Assembly (NCBI GenBank): GCA_017443295.1
Contig: JAFSNT010000052.1
Location: 1 to 44,148, forward strand
Direction of reading: 5' to 3'
DNA from: Clostridia bacterium
GTDB taxonomy: Bacteria; Bacillota; Clostridia; Christensenellales; Aristaeellaceae
Length of the DNA: 44,148 nt
Below the pieces are notes generated by a model. That model did no database searches and was not told where the DNA came from. It saw only the letters and a list, made by a program, of their open reading frames with translations. Numbering within the stretch: position 1 is the stretch's first letter; every line of letters starts with the position of its first letter. This document shows positions 1 through 8,600 of the stretch, piece by piece. The position numbers and the translations under genes are program-made.

Positions 1-56
1 ATGTATTCCATGATTTTCTTCTGCCGTTCGGCTGGGATGTAGGTGTTCTTTTCCAT
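1..56 (-). CDS. N-terminus of a probable HTH transcriptional regulator (partial)
   Basis: Only the first 18 codons lie in the window; the gene continues past base 1. It starts at an ATG (54-56 on the minus strand) preceded by a GGAGG ribosome site at normal spacing. The visible peptide (MEKNTYIPAERQKKIMEY) looks like the N-terminus of DeoR/LacI-size regulators, where an ERQ..I motif leads into a winged helix, but this is too short to be sure. It sits downstream of, and in the same direction as, a nucleoside-catabolic enzyme, with its own promoter, so a role in nucleoside or sugar regulation is a guess. Confidence 0.4.
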   Translation of the reverse strand, partial: MEKNTYIPAERQKKIMEY

Positions 57-111
57 CGGGCAGCACCTCCGCGCTTGGTATTGAAAGGTGTTCCGGGCCG
101 CAACCGATTAT

Positions 112-140
112 ACTATACAATACTTTCCTGGATTTGTAAA
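112..140 (-). promoter_or_regulatory. Sigma-A type promoter for the regulator at the left edge
   Basis: On the minus strand TTTACA (135-140) and TATAGT (112-117) are separated by 17 bases. A TATAAT (107-112) overlaps the -10. The start codon lies about 50 bases downstream. Confidence 0.6.
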
Positions 141-143
141 GCA

Positions 144-170
144 TTGCCCCGGAATCTGTTTCCGGGGCAA
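144..170 (-). terminator. Hairpin after the deoB-punA fusion
   Basis: A perfect 11-bp stem (TTGCCCCGGAA with TTCCGGGGCAA) closes a 5-base loop 38 bases after the stop of the fusion gene. The following T-run is weak (TGCTTTAC), so termination is likely but not certain. It separates the fusion gene from the next gene's promoter. Confidence 0.6.
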
Positions 171-208
171 GGAAATCTGTCACGATGGAATTTTAATCTT
201 TCATCCCG

Positions 209-2191
209 TTACATTTTTCTGATCGTTTCGGTGAGCAGCGCGGCAAATTCGCCCCGCACATGACGGCCCATAGCCATCACTTCTTCATGGTTGATGGGTT
301 CACGGAACACGCCCGCGGCCATGTTGGTGATGCAGCTGATGCCCAGCACCTTCATGCCGCAGTGCCGCGCCACGATGGTTTCCGGCACGGTGGACATGCC
401 CACGGCGTCCGCGCCTAAGGTCCGGGCCATGCGCACCTCCGCCGGAGTCTCGTAGGTGGGGCCGTTCATCCAGCAGTACACGCCCCGGCGCAGGTCGATA
501 TCCAGCTGGCGGGCGGCGTGCATGGTCAGCTCCCGGAGCGTCCGGTCATAAGCGTCGGTCATATCGGGGAAGCGGGGGCCGAAGGCGTCGAAATTGGGGC
601 CGATCAGGGGATTCTTGCCGGTCAGGTTGATGAAATCGGAAATCAGCATCAACACGCCGGGCCGGAAATCAATGTTCACGCCCCCCGCCGCGTTGGTGAG
701 GATCAGGTTTTTGACGCCCAGCCGCGCCATGACCCGGATGGGCAGCACCACGTCCTCTAAGGGGTGGCCCTCATAGCAGTGGAACCGGCCGCTCATCATC
801 AGCACCTTTTTGCCCGCTAAGGTGCCCATGATGAATTTGCCCGCGTGGCCCTGAACGGTGGCCCGGGGGAAGCCGGGAATATCGGCGTAGCTGATTTCCC
901 TGGGGTTTTCCAGATCGTTGCCGAAATCGCCAAGGCCGCTGCCCAGCACCACGGCGATGTCCGCCCGGCCTAAGGCCGTTTCCACGGCGTCCGCCGCCCG
1001 CTGGATGCGGCGCATTTCTTCCTCGCAGCCCGCGTCGATTTCCTTTAAATAGGAATTCGCGCCGAACCGTTCCGGCAGGCCGAAGAAATCGCAGATGGTG
1101 GCGGCGGTGTCGGCGAAGGTCTCCCGGGTGCCGATGGGGTGCTGGCCCGTCAGGCTCTTTTTCCAGATCAAAAGGGGCGCGTATTCCCGGGTGTGGTCGG
1201 TGCCCTTATAGGTGGGGTCGCAGCCGTGGTCGGCGGTGATGATCATCAGGTCGTCGTCGCCCATTTTCTTTTGGAATTCGGGCAGCTTTTCGTCGAAGTA
1301 TTCCAGGGCTTTGCCGTAGCCCTCCACGTCCCGGCGGTGGCCGTAAATGGAATCGGTGTCCACTAAGTTAATGAACAGCACGCCGTCAAAGTCCTTGTCC
1401 ATGTACTCCAGGGCGGCTTCGATGCAGGCCGGGTTCCCGGCGGCGTGGTTGCTGCCCGTCAGGCCCTGGTGGGCGAAAATATCCTCGATTTTGCCCACGC
1501 CCAAAGTCTCATAGCCCGCTTCCTTGAGTACGTCCAGCACGGTGGGGGCGATGGGCGTTAAGGAGAAATCCCGCCGTCCGCCGGTGCGTTGGAAATGCCC
1601 CTTGCCGGTGCCGATGAAGGGACGGGCGATCACGCGGCCCACACCGTGCTTGCCTTGCAATTGCTTCCGGGCGATCTCGCACATTTCGTACAGCTTGGGC
1701 AGGGGATACAGGTCTTCGTGGCAGGCGATCTGGAACACGCTGTCCCCGGAGGTATAGACGATGGGATAGCCGGTGCGCAGGTGCTCTTCGCCAAGCTCGT
1801 CCAAAATCACGGTGCCGGAGGCGGGCTTATTGCCGATGGTCTTGGTGCCGATGGCCGCTTCAAAGGCGTCGATCACGTCCTTGGGGAAGCCGTCCGGGTA
1901 CAGGGGGAAGGGCTGCTCCACGGTGACGCCCGCCATTTCCCAGTGGCCGGTGGTGGTGTCCTTGCCCGCGGACTTTTCCAGGGCGCGGCCATAGGCTCCG
2001 TTGCCGTACACCGGCGGCAGGTTCAGCCCCGGCAGCTGGCCTAAGCCCATGGAAAGCATGTGGGGAATATTCAGGCTCATTTTTTCGGCGATGTGGCCCA
2101 AGGTGTTGGCCCCCTCGTCTCCGAAATCTGCCGCGTCGGGCAGATATCCGGCCCCGACGCTGTCCAGTACGATCCAGATAACGCGCTTCAT
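209..2191 (-). CDS. deoB-punA: Phosphopentomutase-purine nucleoside phosphorylase fusion
   Basis: A single 660-residue frame holds two complete enzymes. Residues 1 to about 387 are phosphopentomutase (DeoB): the alkaline-phosphatase-fold start VIWIVLDSVGAG, the phospho-acceptor loop GKDTTTGHWE and the metal motifs ADHGCDPTY and GTDHTREYAP are present. Residues about 395-660 are a trimeric, PunA-type purine nucleoside phosphorylase, with GSGLGDF, GHAG, SGRFHCYEG, NAAGG, the purine-site YETPAEVRMA and CITNMAAG. The linker is only about eight residues. The phosphorylase makes (deoxy)ribose-1-phosphate from purine nucleosides and the mutase turns it into the 5-phosphate, so the fusion joins consecutive cytosolic steps. 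The frame opens with TTG at 2206, but the ATG at 2191 gives the canonical DeoB N-terminus and has GGAG nine bases upstream. It follows the small membrane protein gene by 35 bases and is probably in the same operon. Confidence 0.93.
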   Translation of the reverse strand: MKRVIWIVLDSVGAGYLPDAADFGDEGANTLGHIAEKMSLNIPHMLSMGLGQLPGLNLPPVYGNGAYGRALEKSAGKDTTTGHWEMAGVTVEQPFPLYPDGFPKDVIDAFEAAIGTKTIGNKPASGTVILDELGEEHLRTGYPIVYTSGDSVFQIACHEDLYPLPKLYEMCEIARKQLQGKHGVGRVIARPFIGTGKGHFQRTGGRRDFSLTPIAPTVLDVLKEAGYETLGVGKIEDIFAHQGLTGSNHAAGNPACIEAALEYMDKDFDGVLFINLVDTDSIYGHRRDVEGYGKALEYFDEKLPEFQKKMGDDDLMIITADHGCDPTYKGTDHTREYAPLLIWKKSLTGQHPIGTRETFADTAATICDFFGLPERFGANSYLKEIDAGCEEEMRRIQRAADAVETALGRADIAVVLGSGLGDFGNDLENPREISYADIPGFPRATVQGHAGKFIMGTLAGKKVLMMSGRFHCYEGHPLEDVVLPIRVMARLGVKNLILTNAAGGVNIDFRPGVLMLISDFINLTGKNPLIGPNFDAFGPRFPDMTDAYDRTLRELTMHAARQLDIDLRRGVYCWMNGPTYETPAEVRMARTLGADAVGMSTVPETIVARHCGMKVLGISCITNMAAGVFREPINHEEVMAMGRHVRGEFAALLTETIRKM

Positions 2192-2226
2192 ACCATCCAA
2201 CTCCAATCCTTTATTCTTTTACGTGA

Positions 2227-2547
2227 TTATGCGTCGTAGCCCGCGAAATACCGGGCGTAATCCTTCGTTTTTTCGATTTGGGACACTAACAGCTTTCCCG
2301 GCAGCAGCAGAAGGAGGACGGAAAGAACGAGGCAGAGAATGAAAAATACCACCCGTTCGTTCACCATCCACAGGGCGGCCAGCGCCCACAAAAGATAGCA
2401 CAGGTACCGGCAGCCCGCCACCAGGGCGGCATATTTTGGTTTTAAACGCCAGGATTCCCCGCATCCTTTGCACACCAGCCGGATGTGGGCCAGCCGGTAA
2501 TTCACCGTCGCGTCAAGCATGGGGTGATGAACATGCGAACCTGTCAT
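2227..2547 (-). CDS. Small membrane protein with a CxxC knuckle
   Basis: A 106-residue protein that I do not recognise. It starts at an ATG with a strong GGGGGAAG ribosome site. Residues 1-30 are hydrophilic and His-rich and carry a CKGC pair (RLVCKGCGESW) that resembles half of a zinc ribbon. Two hydrophobic stretches follow (about 40-62 and 66-84), then a short basic tail. It begins 11 bases after the Nudix gene stops and ends 35 bases before deoB-punA, so it is probably co-transcribed with both. Longer frames over this stretch on the same strand start inside the Nudix gene and were not used. Confidence 0.7.
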   Translation of the reverse strand: MTGSHVHHPMLDATVNYRLAHIRLVCKGCGESWRLKPKYAALVAGCRYLCYLLWALAALWMVNERVVFFILCLVLSVLLLLLPGKLLVSQIEKTKDYARYFAGYDA

Positions 2548-2558
2548 TTTCTTCCCCC

Positions 2559-3011
2559 TTACAGTACCCGGTTTTTCACGCCCTGAAAATAATCCCGCAG
2601 CGCTTCCCGATAGTCCTCGGAGGGCAGATCGGGCAAATCTTCTTTGCTGAAAAAACGAAGCTCCAGGGATTCGTCGTCGATCCGGGGCTCCCCGGAAAGG
2701 ATGCTGGCCTTGTACACAGCGCACACCACATGGGCTTTGTCCCCATTGGGCCATTGAGCGTGGCGGTTGTGATATACGCCCACCAGATAATCCAGCTTCA
2801 CTTCCAGCCCGGTTTCTTCCCGTACCTCGCGAAGCACTGTCTCGGCAAAGGTTTCGTCCAATTCCATCAGCCCGCCGATCAGGCTCCAATTGCCGTTATC
2901 GCTGCGCCGCTGCAACAGGATTTGATCGCCTTTTGTGATAATGGCCCCGGCGGCGGTCAGGATGATTTTTCTGTGGCCCACCAGCGGGCGGATTTCCTTG
3001 ATATAGTCCAT
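2559..3011 (-). CDS. Nudix hydrolase
   Basis: A 150-residue Nudix-family pyrophosphohydrolase, the usual size for a single-domain member. The Nudix box is intact: GG-LMELDET-FAETVLREVREETGLEV, with the REVREE metal-binding core, around residues 46-71. An upstream motif (LLQRRSDNGNWSLIGG) is typical of enzymes acting on nucleoside diphosphate derivatives, but the substrate cannot be told from sequence. The ATG at 3011 gives a canonical N-terminus (MDYIKEIRPLVGHRK). It lacks a clear SD, and an 18-bp palindrome lies 15 bases upstream, so translation or transcription may be controlled there. The same frame extends upstream into scpB, but that part has no family resemblance. Confidence 0.88.
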   Translation of the reverse strand: MDYIKEIRPLVGHRKIILTAAGAIITKGDQILLQRRSDNGNWSLIGGLMELDETFAETVLREVREETGLEVKLDYLVGVYHNRHAQWPNGDKAHVVCAVYKASILSGEPRIDDESLELRFFSKEDLPDLPSEDYREALRDYFQGVKNRVL

Positions 3012-3025
3012 AGTGTTATCACTTT

Positions 3026-3043
3026 GTCGCGACGCGTCGCGAC
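3026..3043. repeat. 18-bp perfect palindrome
   Basis: GTCGCGACGCGTCGCGAC is fully self-complementary and lies between the scpB stop and the Nudix start. On the plus strand it is followed by TTTTT and on the minus strand preceded by A-runs, so it could be a dimeric operator, or a cruciform or hairpin near the Nudix ribosome site. No second copy was noticed in the window. Confidence 0.7.
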
Positions 3044-3072
3044 TTTTTAAATTCATTAAAAATTTGAATCTA

Positions 3073-3624
3073 CTACGGCACCAGCGGGTCGTTTTCCGCC
3101 GCCTCGTCGTTCTTGGGTTCCGGCGGCGCGGGAAGCTGATCCAGGGAGGACAGGCCGAAATGAGACAAAAACTTATCCGTGGTGCCGTACAGGATGGGGC
3201 GGCCCAGGGCTTCCTTGCGGCCCACTTCCTCAATGAGGCCCTTATTGACTAAACTTTGCACGGAATAATCGCACTTGACCCCGCGCACGGCCTCGATTTC
3301 CAACCGGGTGACGGGCTGCTTGTACGCAACCACCGCCAACGTTTCCAGGGCGGACTGGGAAAGGCTCTGCTTCTGGATGGGCTGCAACAGGCGCTCCACA
3401 TAGGGCGCGTATTCGGCGCGGGTGGAAAGCTGGATGTGCTGGCCGAAGCGCTTCAGGGTAATGCCCCGGCGGTGGTAGCTGTAATCGCTTTCCAGGGCGT
3501 CGATAGCCTGCCGGGTCTCGTCCTCGGTCACTTCCAGGGCGCGCTGGATTTCCCGCACGTTCACCGGCTCCCCGGCCACAAAAAGGATGGCCTCGATCAC
3601 GTGGGCCAGTTCAGGTATATCCAT
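3073..3624 (-). CDS. scpB: Segregation and condensation protein B
   Basis: A 183-residue ScpB, the dimeric winged-helix (kite) subunit that, with ScpA and SMC, forms the bacterial condensin acting on chromosome compaction and segregation. The two winged-helix domains span about 1-80 and 85-160. Family landmarks are EAILFVAGEPV near the start and SQSALETLAVVAYKQPVTR followed by EAVRGV in the second domain. The C-terminus is a short Pro/Glu-rich tail. The gene overlaps the end of scpA by 14 bases, the usual arrangement, which implies coupled translation. An in-frame TTG one codon upstream is closer to the GGAGGGAG site than the ATG chosen here, so the start is uncertain by one codon. Confidence 0.95.
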   Translation of the reverse strand: MDIPELAHVIEAILFVAGEPVNVREIQRALEVTEDETRQAIDALESDYSYHRRGITLKRFGQHIQLSTRAEYAPYVERLLQPIQKQSLSQSALETLAVVAYKQPVTRLEIEAVRGVKCDYSVQSLVNKGLIEEVGRKEALGRPILYGTTDKFLSHFGLSSLDQLPAPPEPKNDEAAENDPLVP

Positions 3625-4366
3625 CAATCTGCAATTCTCCCTCCGTGGGTTCTCCCTGCCGGGGTTTCAGCACCATATCCCCGAAAACGCCGTCCTGCAT
3701 GACCGCCGCCCGGCCTAAGCGAAGCAGTTCCAGCAGGGCCAGGAATAGCGTCACCACCTCGTCCCTTGAAGGCTGGGGCGAAAACAGCTCCTCAAAGCGC
3801 ACGGGGCCTTTTTTCAGCCGTTTCAGGATGTGGGCGGTACACCGGGGCACGGTGTATTCGTCCCGCACGATGCGCCGGGCGGCATGAACGGCTTCTTCCT
3901 CTTCCTCCGGCACACGGGCCATCACCCTGGCAAAAGCCGCCAGCAGCCCTTCCATGGTCAGGTTTTTCAGCTCCAGCGTGGGCGGGGGCAGGGGATATTC
4001 CTCCGGCAGCTTTTCAAACATCAGCGCCGCCGCTTTTTCAAAGCCCTGCATGTTCTGGGCGATTTCCTTGAACCGCTGGTATTCCTCCAGCTGGCGGATC
4101 AAAGCCTGCTCCGGGTCTTCCTCGTCCTCCTTGGGCGGCTTGGGCAGCAATGCCCGGCTTTTGATTTCCAGCAGCGTGGCCGCCATGGAAATAAAGGCGC
4201 TGGCGTCGTCCATGTCTAAATCCGGGGCGTTCTGCACCGACTGGATATACTGATCCGTCACCTCGGACACGAAAATGTCCTTGATGTCGATTTTCGCCTT
4301 GCCGATCAGGAACAGCAGCATGTCTAGCGGCCCGTCAAACTGGCTTAAATGCAATGTAAGCGCCAT
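3611..4366 (-). CDS. scpA: Segregation and condensation protein A (kleisin)
   Basis: A 251-residue kleisin that bridges the SMC heads and binds the ScpB dimer. The N-terminal SMC-neck-binding region is recognisable (FDGPLDMLLFLIGKAKIDI, then VTDQYIQ), a central acidic stretch (PPKEDEEDPEQALI) contains the linker, and the C-terminal winged helix (about 175-240) has FEELF and LFLALLELLRLG. Length is typical. It is transcribed with scpB (14-base overlap). Upstream, between this gene and the M50 protease gene, lies a 134-bp inverted-repeat element that ends 13 bases before the ATG, so the transcript leader passes through it. No strong SD is seen. Confidence 0.95.
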   Translation of the reverse strand: MALTLHLSQFDGPLDMLLFLIGKAKIDIKDIFVSEVTDQYIQSVQNAPDLDMDDASAFISMAATLLEIKSRALLPKPPKEDEEDPEQALIRQLEEYQRFKEIAQNMQGFEKAAALMFEKLPEEYPLPPPTLELKNLTMEGLLAAFARVMARVPEEEEEAVHAARRIVRDEYTVPRCTAHILKRLKKGPVRFEELFSPQPSRDEVVTLFLALLELLRLGRAAVMQDGVFGDMVLKPRQGEPTEGELQIDGYT

Positions 4367-4379
4367 GATTGTTTATTCT

Positions 4380-4513
4380 CTGGGGGAAACCATTCTTTGG
4401 TCAAACTTCGCACGCCCTGCGCTTCGCTTGTTCGTGCTGTGGTTCAAATTAACCTGTTTGATACCGCGCCATACGTCCGAAGGCCGTATGGCTAAAAGAA
4501 CGGTTTCCCCCAG
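4380..4513. repeat. Inverted-repeat element, copy 1 (about 134 bp)
   Basis: The ends are near-perfect inverted repeats: CTGGGGGAAACCATTCTTT at the left and the reverse complement of CTGGGGGAAACCGTTCTTT at the right. Inside are two further stems: GCCATACG with CGTATGGC (around 4470-4495) and GCACG with CGTGC (around 4410-4436). The whole could fold as a multi-branched hairpin. A related element lies at 18241-18381. It fills the gap between the M50 protease gene and scpA. No target-site duplication or coding capacity is visible; it may be a small non-autonomous mobile element or a structured RNA. Confidence 0.6.
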
Positions 4514-4571
4514 ACCCCCTTCCAAGAAAGACATAAGGAAGTCTGATAGATTCTTTCCTGTTTTTTGGCTG

Positions 4572-5519
4572 TCAACCAAGGCCAAATACCCACAGGATGG
4601 CGTTCAGCACGCCGCCCTGCACGAAGTAGACCGCCGTGCTGATGGCGGTGGAAAAAATATTGGTGAAATAGAACAGAGCCAGCATGCCGATCATGAGAAC
4701 GTTCATGACCTTGGCCGGGATGTGCAGCCTGCCCCGGAGGAAAATGTCGTTCACCACGTGGTAGCCGTCCAGCGGCGGAATGGGGATCAGGTTGAAAACG
4801 GCCAAGCTCAAATTGACACGGGCAAAGAACATGAGGAACCTTTGCACGTAAATCAGCCAGGGGGAGCGCAGGTAATCGGATAAGCCCTCCAACGCGAAAT
4901 AATACGCCCCCGCGCCGTCGGTCACGATGCTCATATTCTGGAATTTGGCGGGGGTCAGCAGGCTCATATAGACGGAACTGCCGCTGACGCTGCGGATATA
5001 CTGGGTGGCGTTTTCCACGACGAGGGTGTTGTCGCCGCTTAAAACGGCATAAAAATTCATGCCCTGAAAGCTCAAAAATTCCTTGGGCGTGGTCATGCCG
5101 CCCAGCGTCCATAATTCCGGCTTCCACAAAAGCTGATTGAGGCCGGTCAGCAGCAGCATGGTGCAGAAAAACAGGCAGAAATTCATGGTGATGCCCGCGA
5201 TGGACACCAGCAGGTCGTCCCGCCGGTAATGCTTATAATTCCGGGGGTTCACCGGCACGGGCCGCGCCCAGCCGAAGCCGAACAGCAGCATGAACAGGGT
5301 GCCGATGGGGTCTAAGTGCTTCAAGGGATTGAAGGACAGCCGCCCCATCATCTGGGCCGTGGGGTCGCCGCAGCGGTAAGCCACATAGCCGTGGCTCAAT
5401 TCGTGCAGCGTCAGGGCGATCAGGATGGCGGGAATCTGATACAGCAAAATAATGATCGTACCCCGTGGATCGCTCTGCAAGGCGGATAAAATGCCCAAGT
5501 TTTCTTGATCTCCTTCCAT
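4572..5519 (-). CDS. M50 (site-2 protease family) membrane metalloprotease with an extra domain
   Basis: A 315-residue multi-pass membrane protein of the peptidase M50 family that cleaves substrates in the membrane. Zinc ligands are visible: HELSH at 39-43 in the first core helix and NLIPIPPLDG at 243-252 supplying the Asp. The prokaryotic subgroup it resembles (YwhC-like) is usually about 200-230 residues. Here about 95 extra residues (roughly 130-222, soluble and mixed alpha/beta) lie between two core membrane segments, presumably outside the membrane. Two C-terminal hydrophobic segments follow. The ATG at 5519 would have a leader of about 10 bases and no SD; a TTG at 5498 has AAGGAG ten bases upstream and may be the true start, removing seven residues. 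Confidence 0.88.
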   Translation of the reverse strand: MEGDQENLGILSALQSDPRGTIIILLYQIPAILIALTLHELSHGYVAYRCGDPTAQMMGRLSFNPLKHLDPIGTLFMLLFGFGWARPVPVNPRNYKHYRRDDLLVSIAGITMNFCLFFCTMLLLTGLNQLLWKPELWTLGGMTTPKEFLSFQGMNFYAVLSGDNTLVVENATQYIRSVSGSSVYMSLLTPAKFQNMSIVTDGAGAYYFALEGLSDYLRSPWLIYVQRFLMFFARVNLSLAVFNLIPIPPLDGYHVVNDIFLRGRLHIPAKVMNVLMIGMLALFYFTNIFSTAISTAVYFVQGGVLNAILWVFGLG

Positions 5520-5534
5520 TTATATACGCCCTTG

Positions 5535-5563
5535 ATTATAGCCGAAATCGGGGGAAAACACAA
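5535..5563 (-). promoter_or_regulatory. Promoter of the M50-scpAB-Nudix run
   Basis: Minus strand TTGTGT (5558-5563) and TATAAT (5535-5540) with a 17-base spacer. It is back-to-back with the dnaE promoter. Confidence 0.7.
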
Positions 5564-5579
5564 GCCCCCCATTTCTTCA

Positions 5580-5608
5580 TTTACATTCCATGGAATTTGC
5601 GCTATAAT
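5580..5608 (+). promoter_or_regulatory. dnaE promoter
   Basis: TTTACA (5580-5585) and TATAAT (5603-5608) with a 17-base spacer, a strong sigma-A promoter. The start codon is 38 bases further on, behind AAAAGGAGGA. Confidence 0.8.
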
Positions 5609-5646
5609 GAAACAATCAAAATCGGGCCGGAAAAGGAGGAACCGCC

Positions 5647-8600
5647 ATGGCGTTTGCGCATCTGCACCTGCATACGGAATACAGCCTGCTGGACGGCGCG
5701 TGCCGCATCAAAAAGCTGGTGCGGCAGGTGAAGGAGCTGGGCATGGACGCCTGCGCCATCACCGACCACGGCGTGCTCTACGGCGCGGTGGAGTTTTATC
5801 AGGCGTGCAAGGACGCGGGGATTCATCCCGTCATCGGCTGCGAAGCCTACGTTTGCCCCGATATGGAGGACAAGCGGGTATTGAGCCGGGAATACAGCCA
5901 TTTGATTTTGCTGTGCGAAAACGAAACGGGCTATCAGAATTTGATGTACCTGGTCAGCGAAGCGTTCACGCGGGGCTTTTATTACCGCCCTCGGATGGAT
6001 TACAATTTGATCAGGCAGCACCACGAGGGCCTGATTTGCCTGTCCGCCTGCATTTCCGGCGACCTGCCCAAAATGCTGCTGGAGGAAAGGTATAACGACG
6101 CGGAACAGTACGTCCGGGACATGGCGGAGCTGTTCGGCCCCGATCACTTTTATATCGAACTCATGGATCACGGCCTCATGGAAGAAAAGACCGTGCTGCC
6201 CCGGCTGATCGACATGAGCAAAAAAACCGGCGTGCCCCTGGTGACCACCAACGACTGCCATTATCTCCGGCGGGAGGACGCCGACGCCCAGGAAGTGCTT
6301 ATGTGCATCCAAATGGGCAAGACCTTAGAGGACGACAACCGCATGCGGCAGCACACCCCGGAGCTATACGTGAAATCCGAGGCGGAAATGCGCGCCCTGT
6401 TCCCCGATTTGGACGAGGCCATTCAGCGCACGGAGGAAATCGCCCAGCGCTGCCAGGTGGAGTTCGATTTCCATACCGTCCACCTGCCCCGGTACGACGT
6501 GCCGGAAGGGGAGACGCCCGATTCCATGCTCCGCCGCCTGTGCGAGGAAGGGTTCGCAAAGCGCTACGATAAGGACGACCAAACCGCCCGGGAACGCTTG
6601 GAATACGAGCTTTCCGTCATCACGCGGATGGGCTACGTGGATTATTTTCTCATTGTGTGGGATTTCATCAAGTACGCCAAGGACAACGGCATCATGGTGG
6701 GGCCGGGGCGCGGCAGCGGCGCGGGGAGCATCGTGGCCTACTGCCTGAATATCACCATGCTGGATCCCCTGAAATATCAACTGCTGTTTGAACGCTTCCT
6801 GAACCCCGAGCGCGTTTCCATGCCCGATATCGACGTGGATTTCTGCTACGAGCGGCGGCAGGAGGTCATCGACTACGTGGCCCGGAAGTACGGCCACGAT
6901 CACGTGTGCCAGATCATCACCTTCGGCACCATGGCCGCAAGGGGCGTACTTCGGGACGTGGGCCGGGTGCTGGGCTACCCCTACGCCGAGGTGGACACGG
7001 TAGCCAAGGCCGTGCCCATGGCCCTGGACATGACCCTGGAAAAGGCCATGGAGCAGAACAAAGAGCTGCGGGACATGTACGAAACCGACGACCGGGTGAA
7101 ACGCCTGATCGACACCGCCCTGACCCTGGAGGGCATGCCCCGCCACGCCTCCACCCACGCTGCCGGGGTGCTCATTACCCGTGAACCGGCGGTCAAGTAC
7201 GTGCCCCTGCAAAAGAACGACGAAGTGATCACCACCCAGTTCCCCATGGGCATCATCGAAAAGCTTGGCCTGCTGAAAATGGACTTTTTGGGCCTGCGCA
7301 CGCTGACGGTGATCCGGGATACGCTGGACATGATCGCCCAGCGGGGCATTCATTTAAAGCCCGAGGACATTCCCCTGGACGACGAAGGGGTGTTCGACAT
7401 GATCTGCGCCGGGGACACGGACGGCGTGTTCCAGCTGGAAGGCGGCGGCATGCGGAATTTCCTCACCAATATGCGGCCCCGCAGCTTTGAGGACATCATC
7501 GCCGCCATTTCCCTGTACCGCCCCGGCCCCATGGAATCCATTCCCCGCTACATCCGGGGCAAGCAGCACCCGGAAACGGTGCAGTACAAAACGCCCCTGC
7601 TGGCCCCCATTCTGGACGTGACCTACGGCTGCATGGTGTACCAGGAGCAGGTGATGCAGATCGTGCGCGACCTGGCGGGCTATTCCTACGGCCGCAGCGA
7701 TTTGGTGCGCCGCGCCATGGCGAAAAAGAAAAAGGACGTCATGGCGAAGGAGCGGAAAAACTTCGTCTACGGATCCCAGGACGACCACATTCCCGGCGCG
7801 GTTTCCAAGGGCGTATCGGCGGAAGTGGCGGAATCCATCTTCGATGAAATGACCTCCTTTGCTTCCTACGCCTTCAACAAGCCCCACGCCGCCTGCTACG
7901 CCGTGGTGGCCCTTCAAACGGGATATTTAAAGTATCATTACCCCGCCGAATTCATGGCCGCGCTGATGAACTCCGTCACCGGCAACAGCGCCAAGATCGC
8001 GGGCTATATCTACTATTGCAGGCAGAAGGGCATTCCCATCCTGCCGCCGAACATCAATTCCTCCTTCCGTCCCTTTACGGTGGACGCGCTTCCCGACGGC
8101 AGGCGGGGCATCCGCTTCGGCATGGGCGGCGTGAAAAACGTGGGGGAGAAGGCGGTGGAGGCCATCGTCCGGGATCGGTTCAATCACGGCCCCTTCCGGG
8201 ATATTTTCGATTTCTGCCGCCGGGTGGCGGGGGAGGACGTGAACAAGCGGGCGGTGGAGAGCCTGATCAAGGCGGGCTGCTTCGACGGCCTCGGGGCCAA
8301 GCGCGCCCAGTGCATACACGTTTACGAATCCGCCATGGACAGCCAGGCCAACCAGCGCAGGCAGAACGTGACCGGGCAGGTTTCCTTCTTCGATTTCGGC
8401 CAGCCCGCCGAGGAGCTGATGACCCGCGAAACCTTCCCCGAACTGCCGGAATACCCCTTAAAAGAATTATTGGCCCAGGAAAAGGAAATGACGGGGGTGT
8501 ATTGCTCCGCCCACCCCCTGGACGAGTACGCGGAAGCCCTGAAAAAGCTGCCGGTGAACACCGCTTATTTGCAGGAATTATCGGAACAGCCGGATCAGGG

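Noticed and set aside
4380-4513. Riboswitch in the scpA leader
   Set aside because: The related copy lies behind pyrH rather than in a leader, and the end-to-end inverted repeat suits a mobile or repeat element better; no known aptamer was recognised.
4373-4585. 70-residue minus-strand open frame between the M50 protease gene and scpA
   Set aside because: It coincides with the inverted-repeat element, has no convincing ribosome site and no protein family features.
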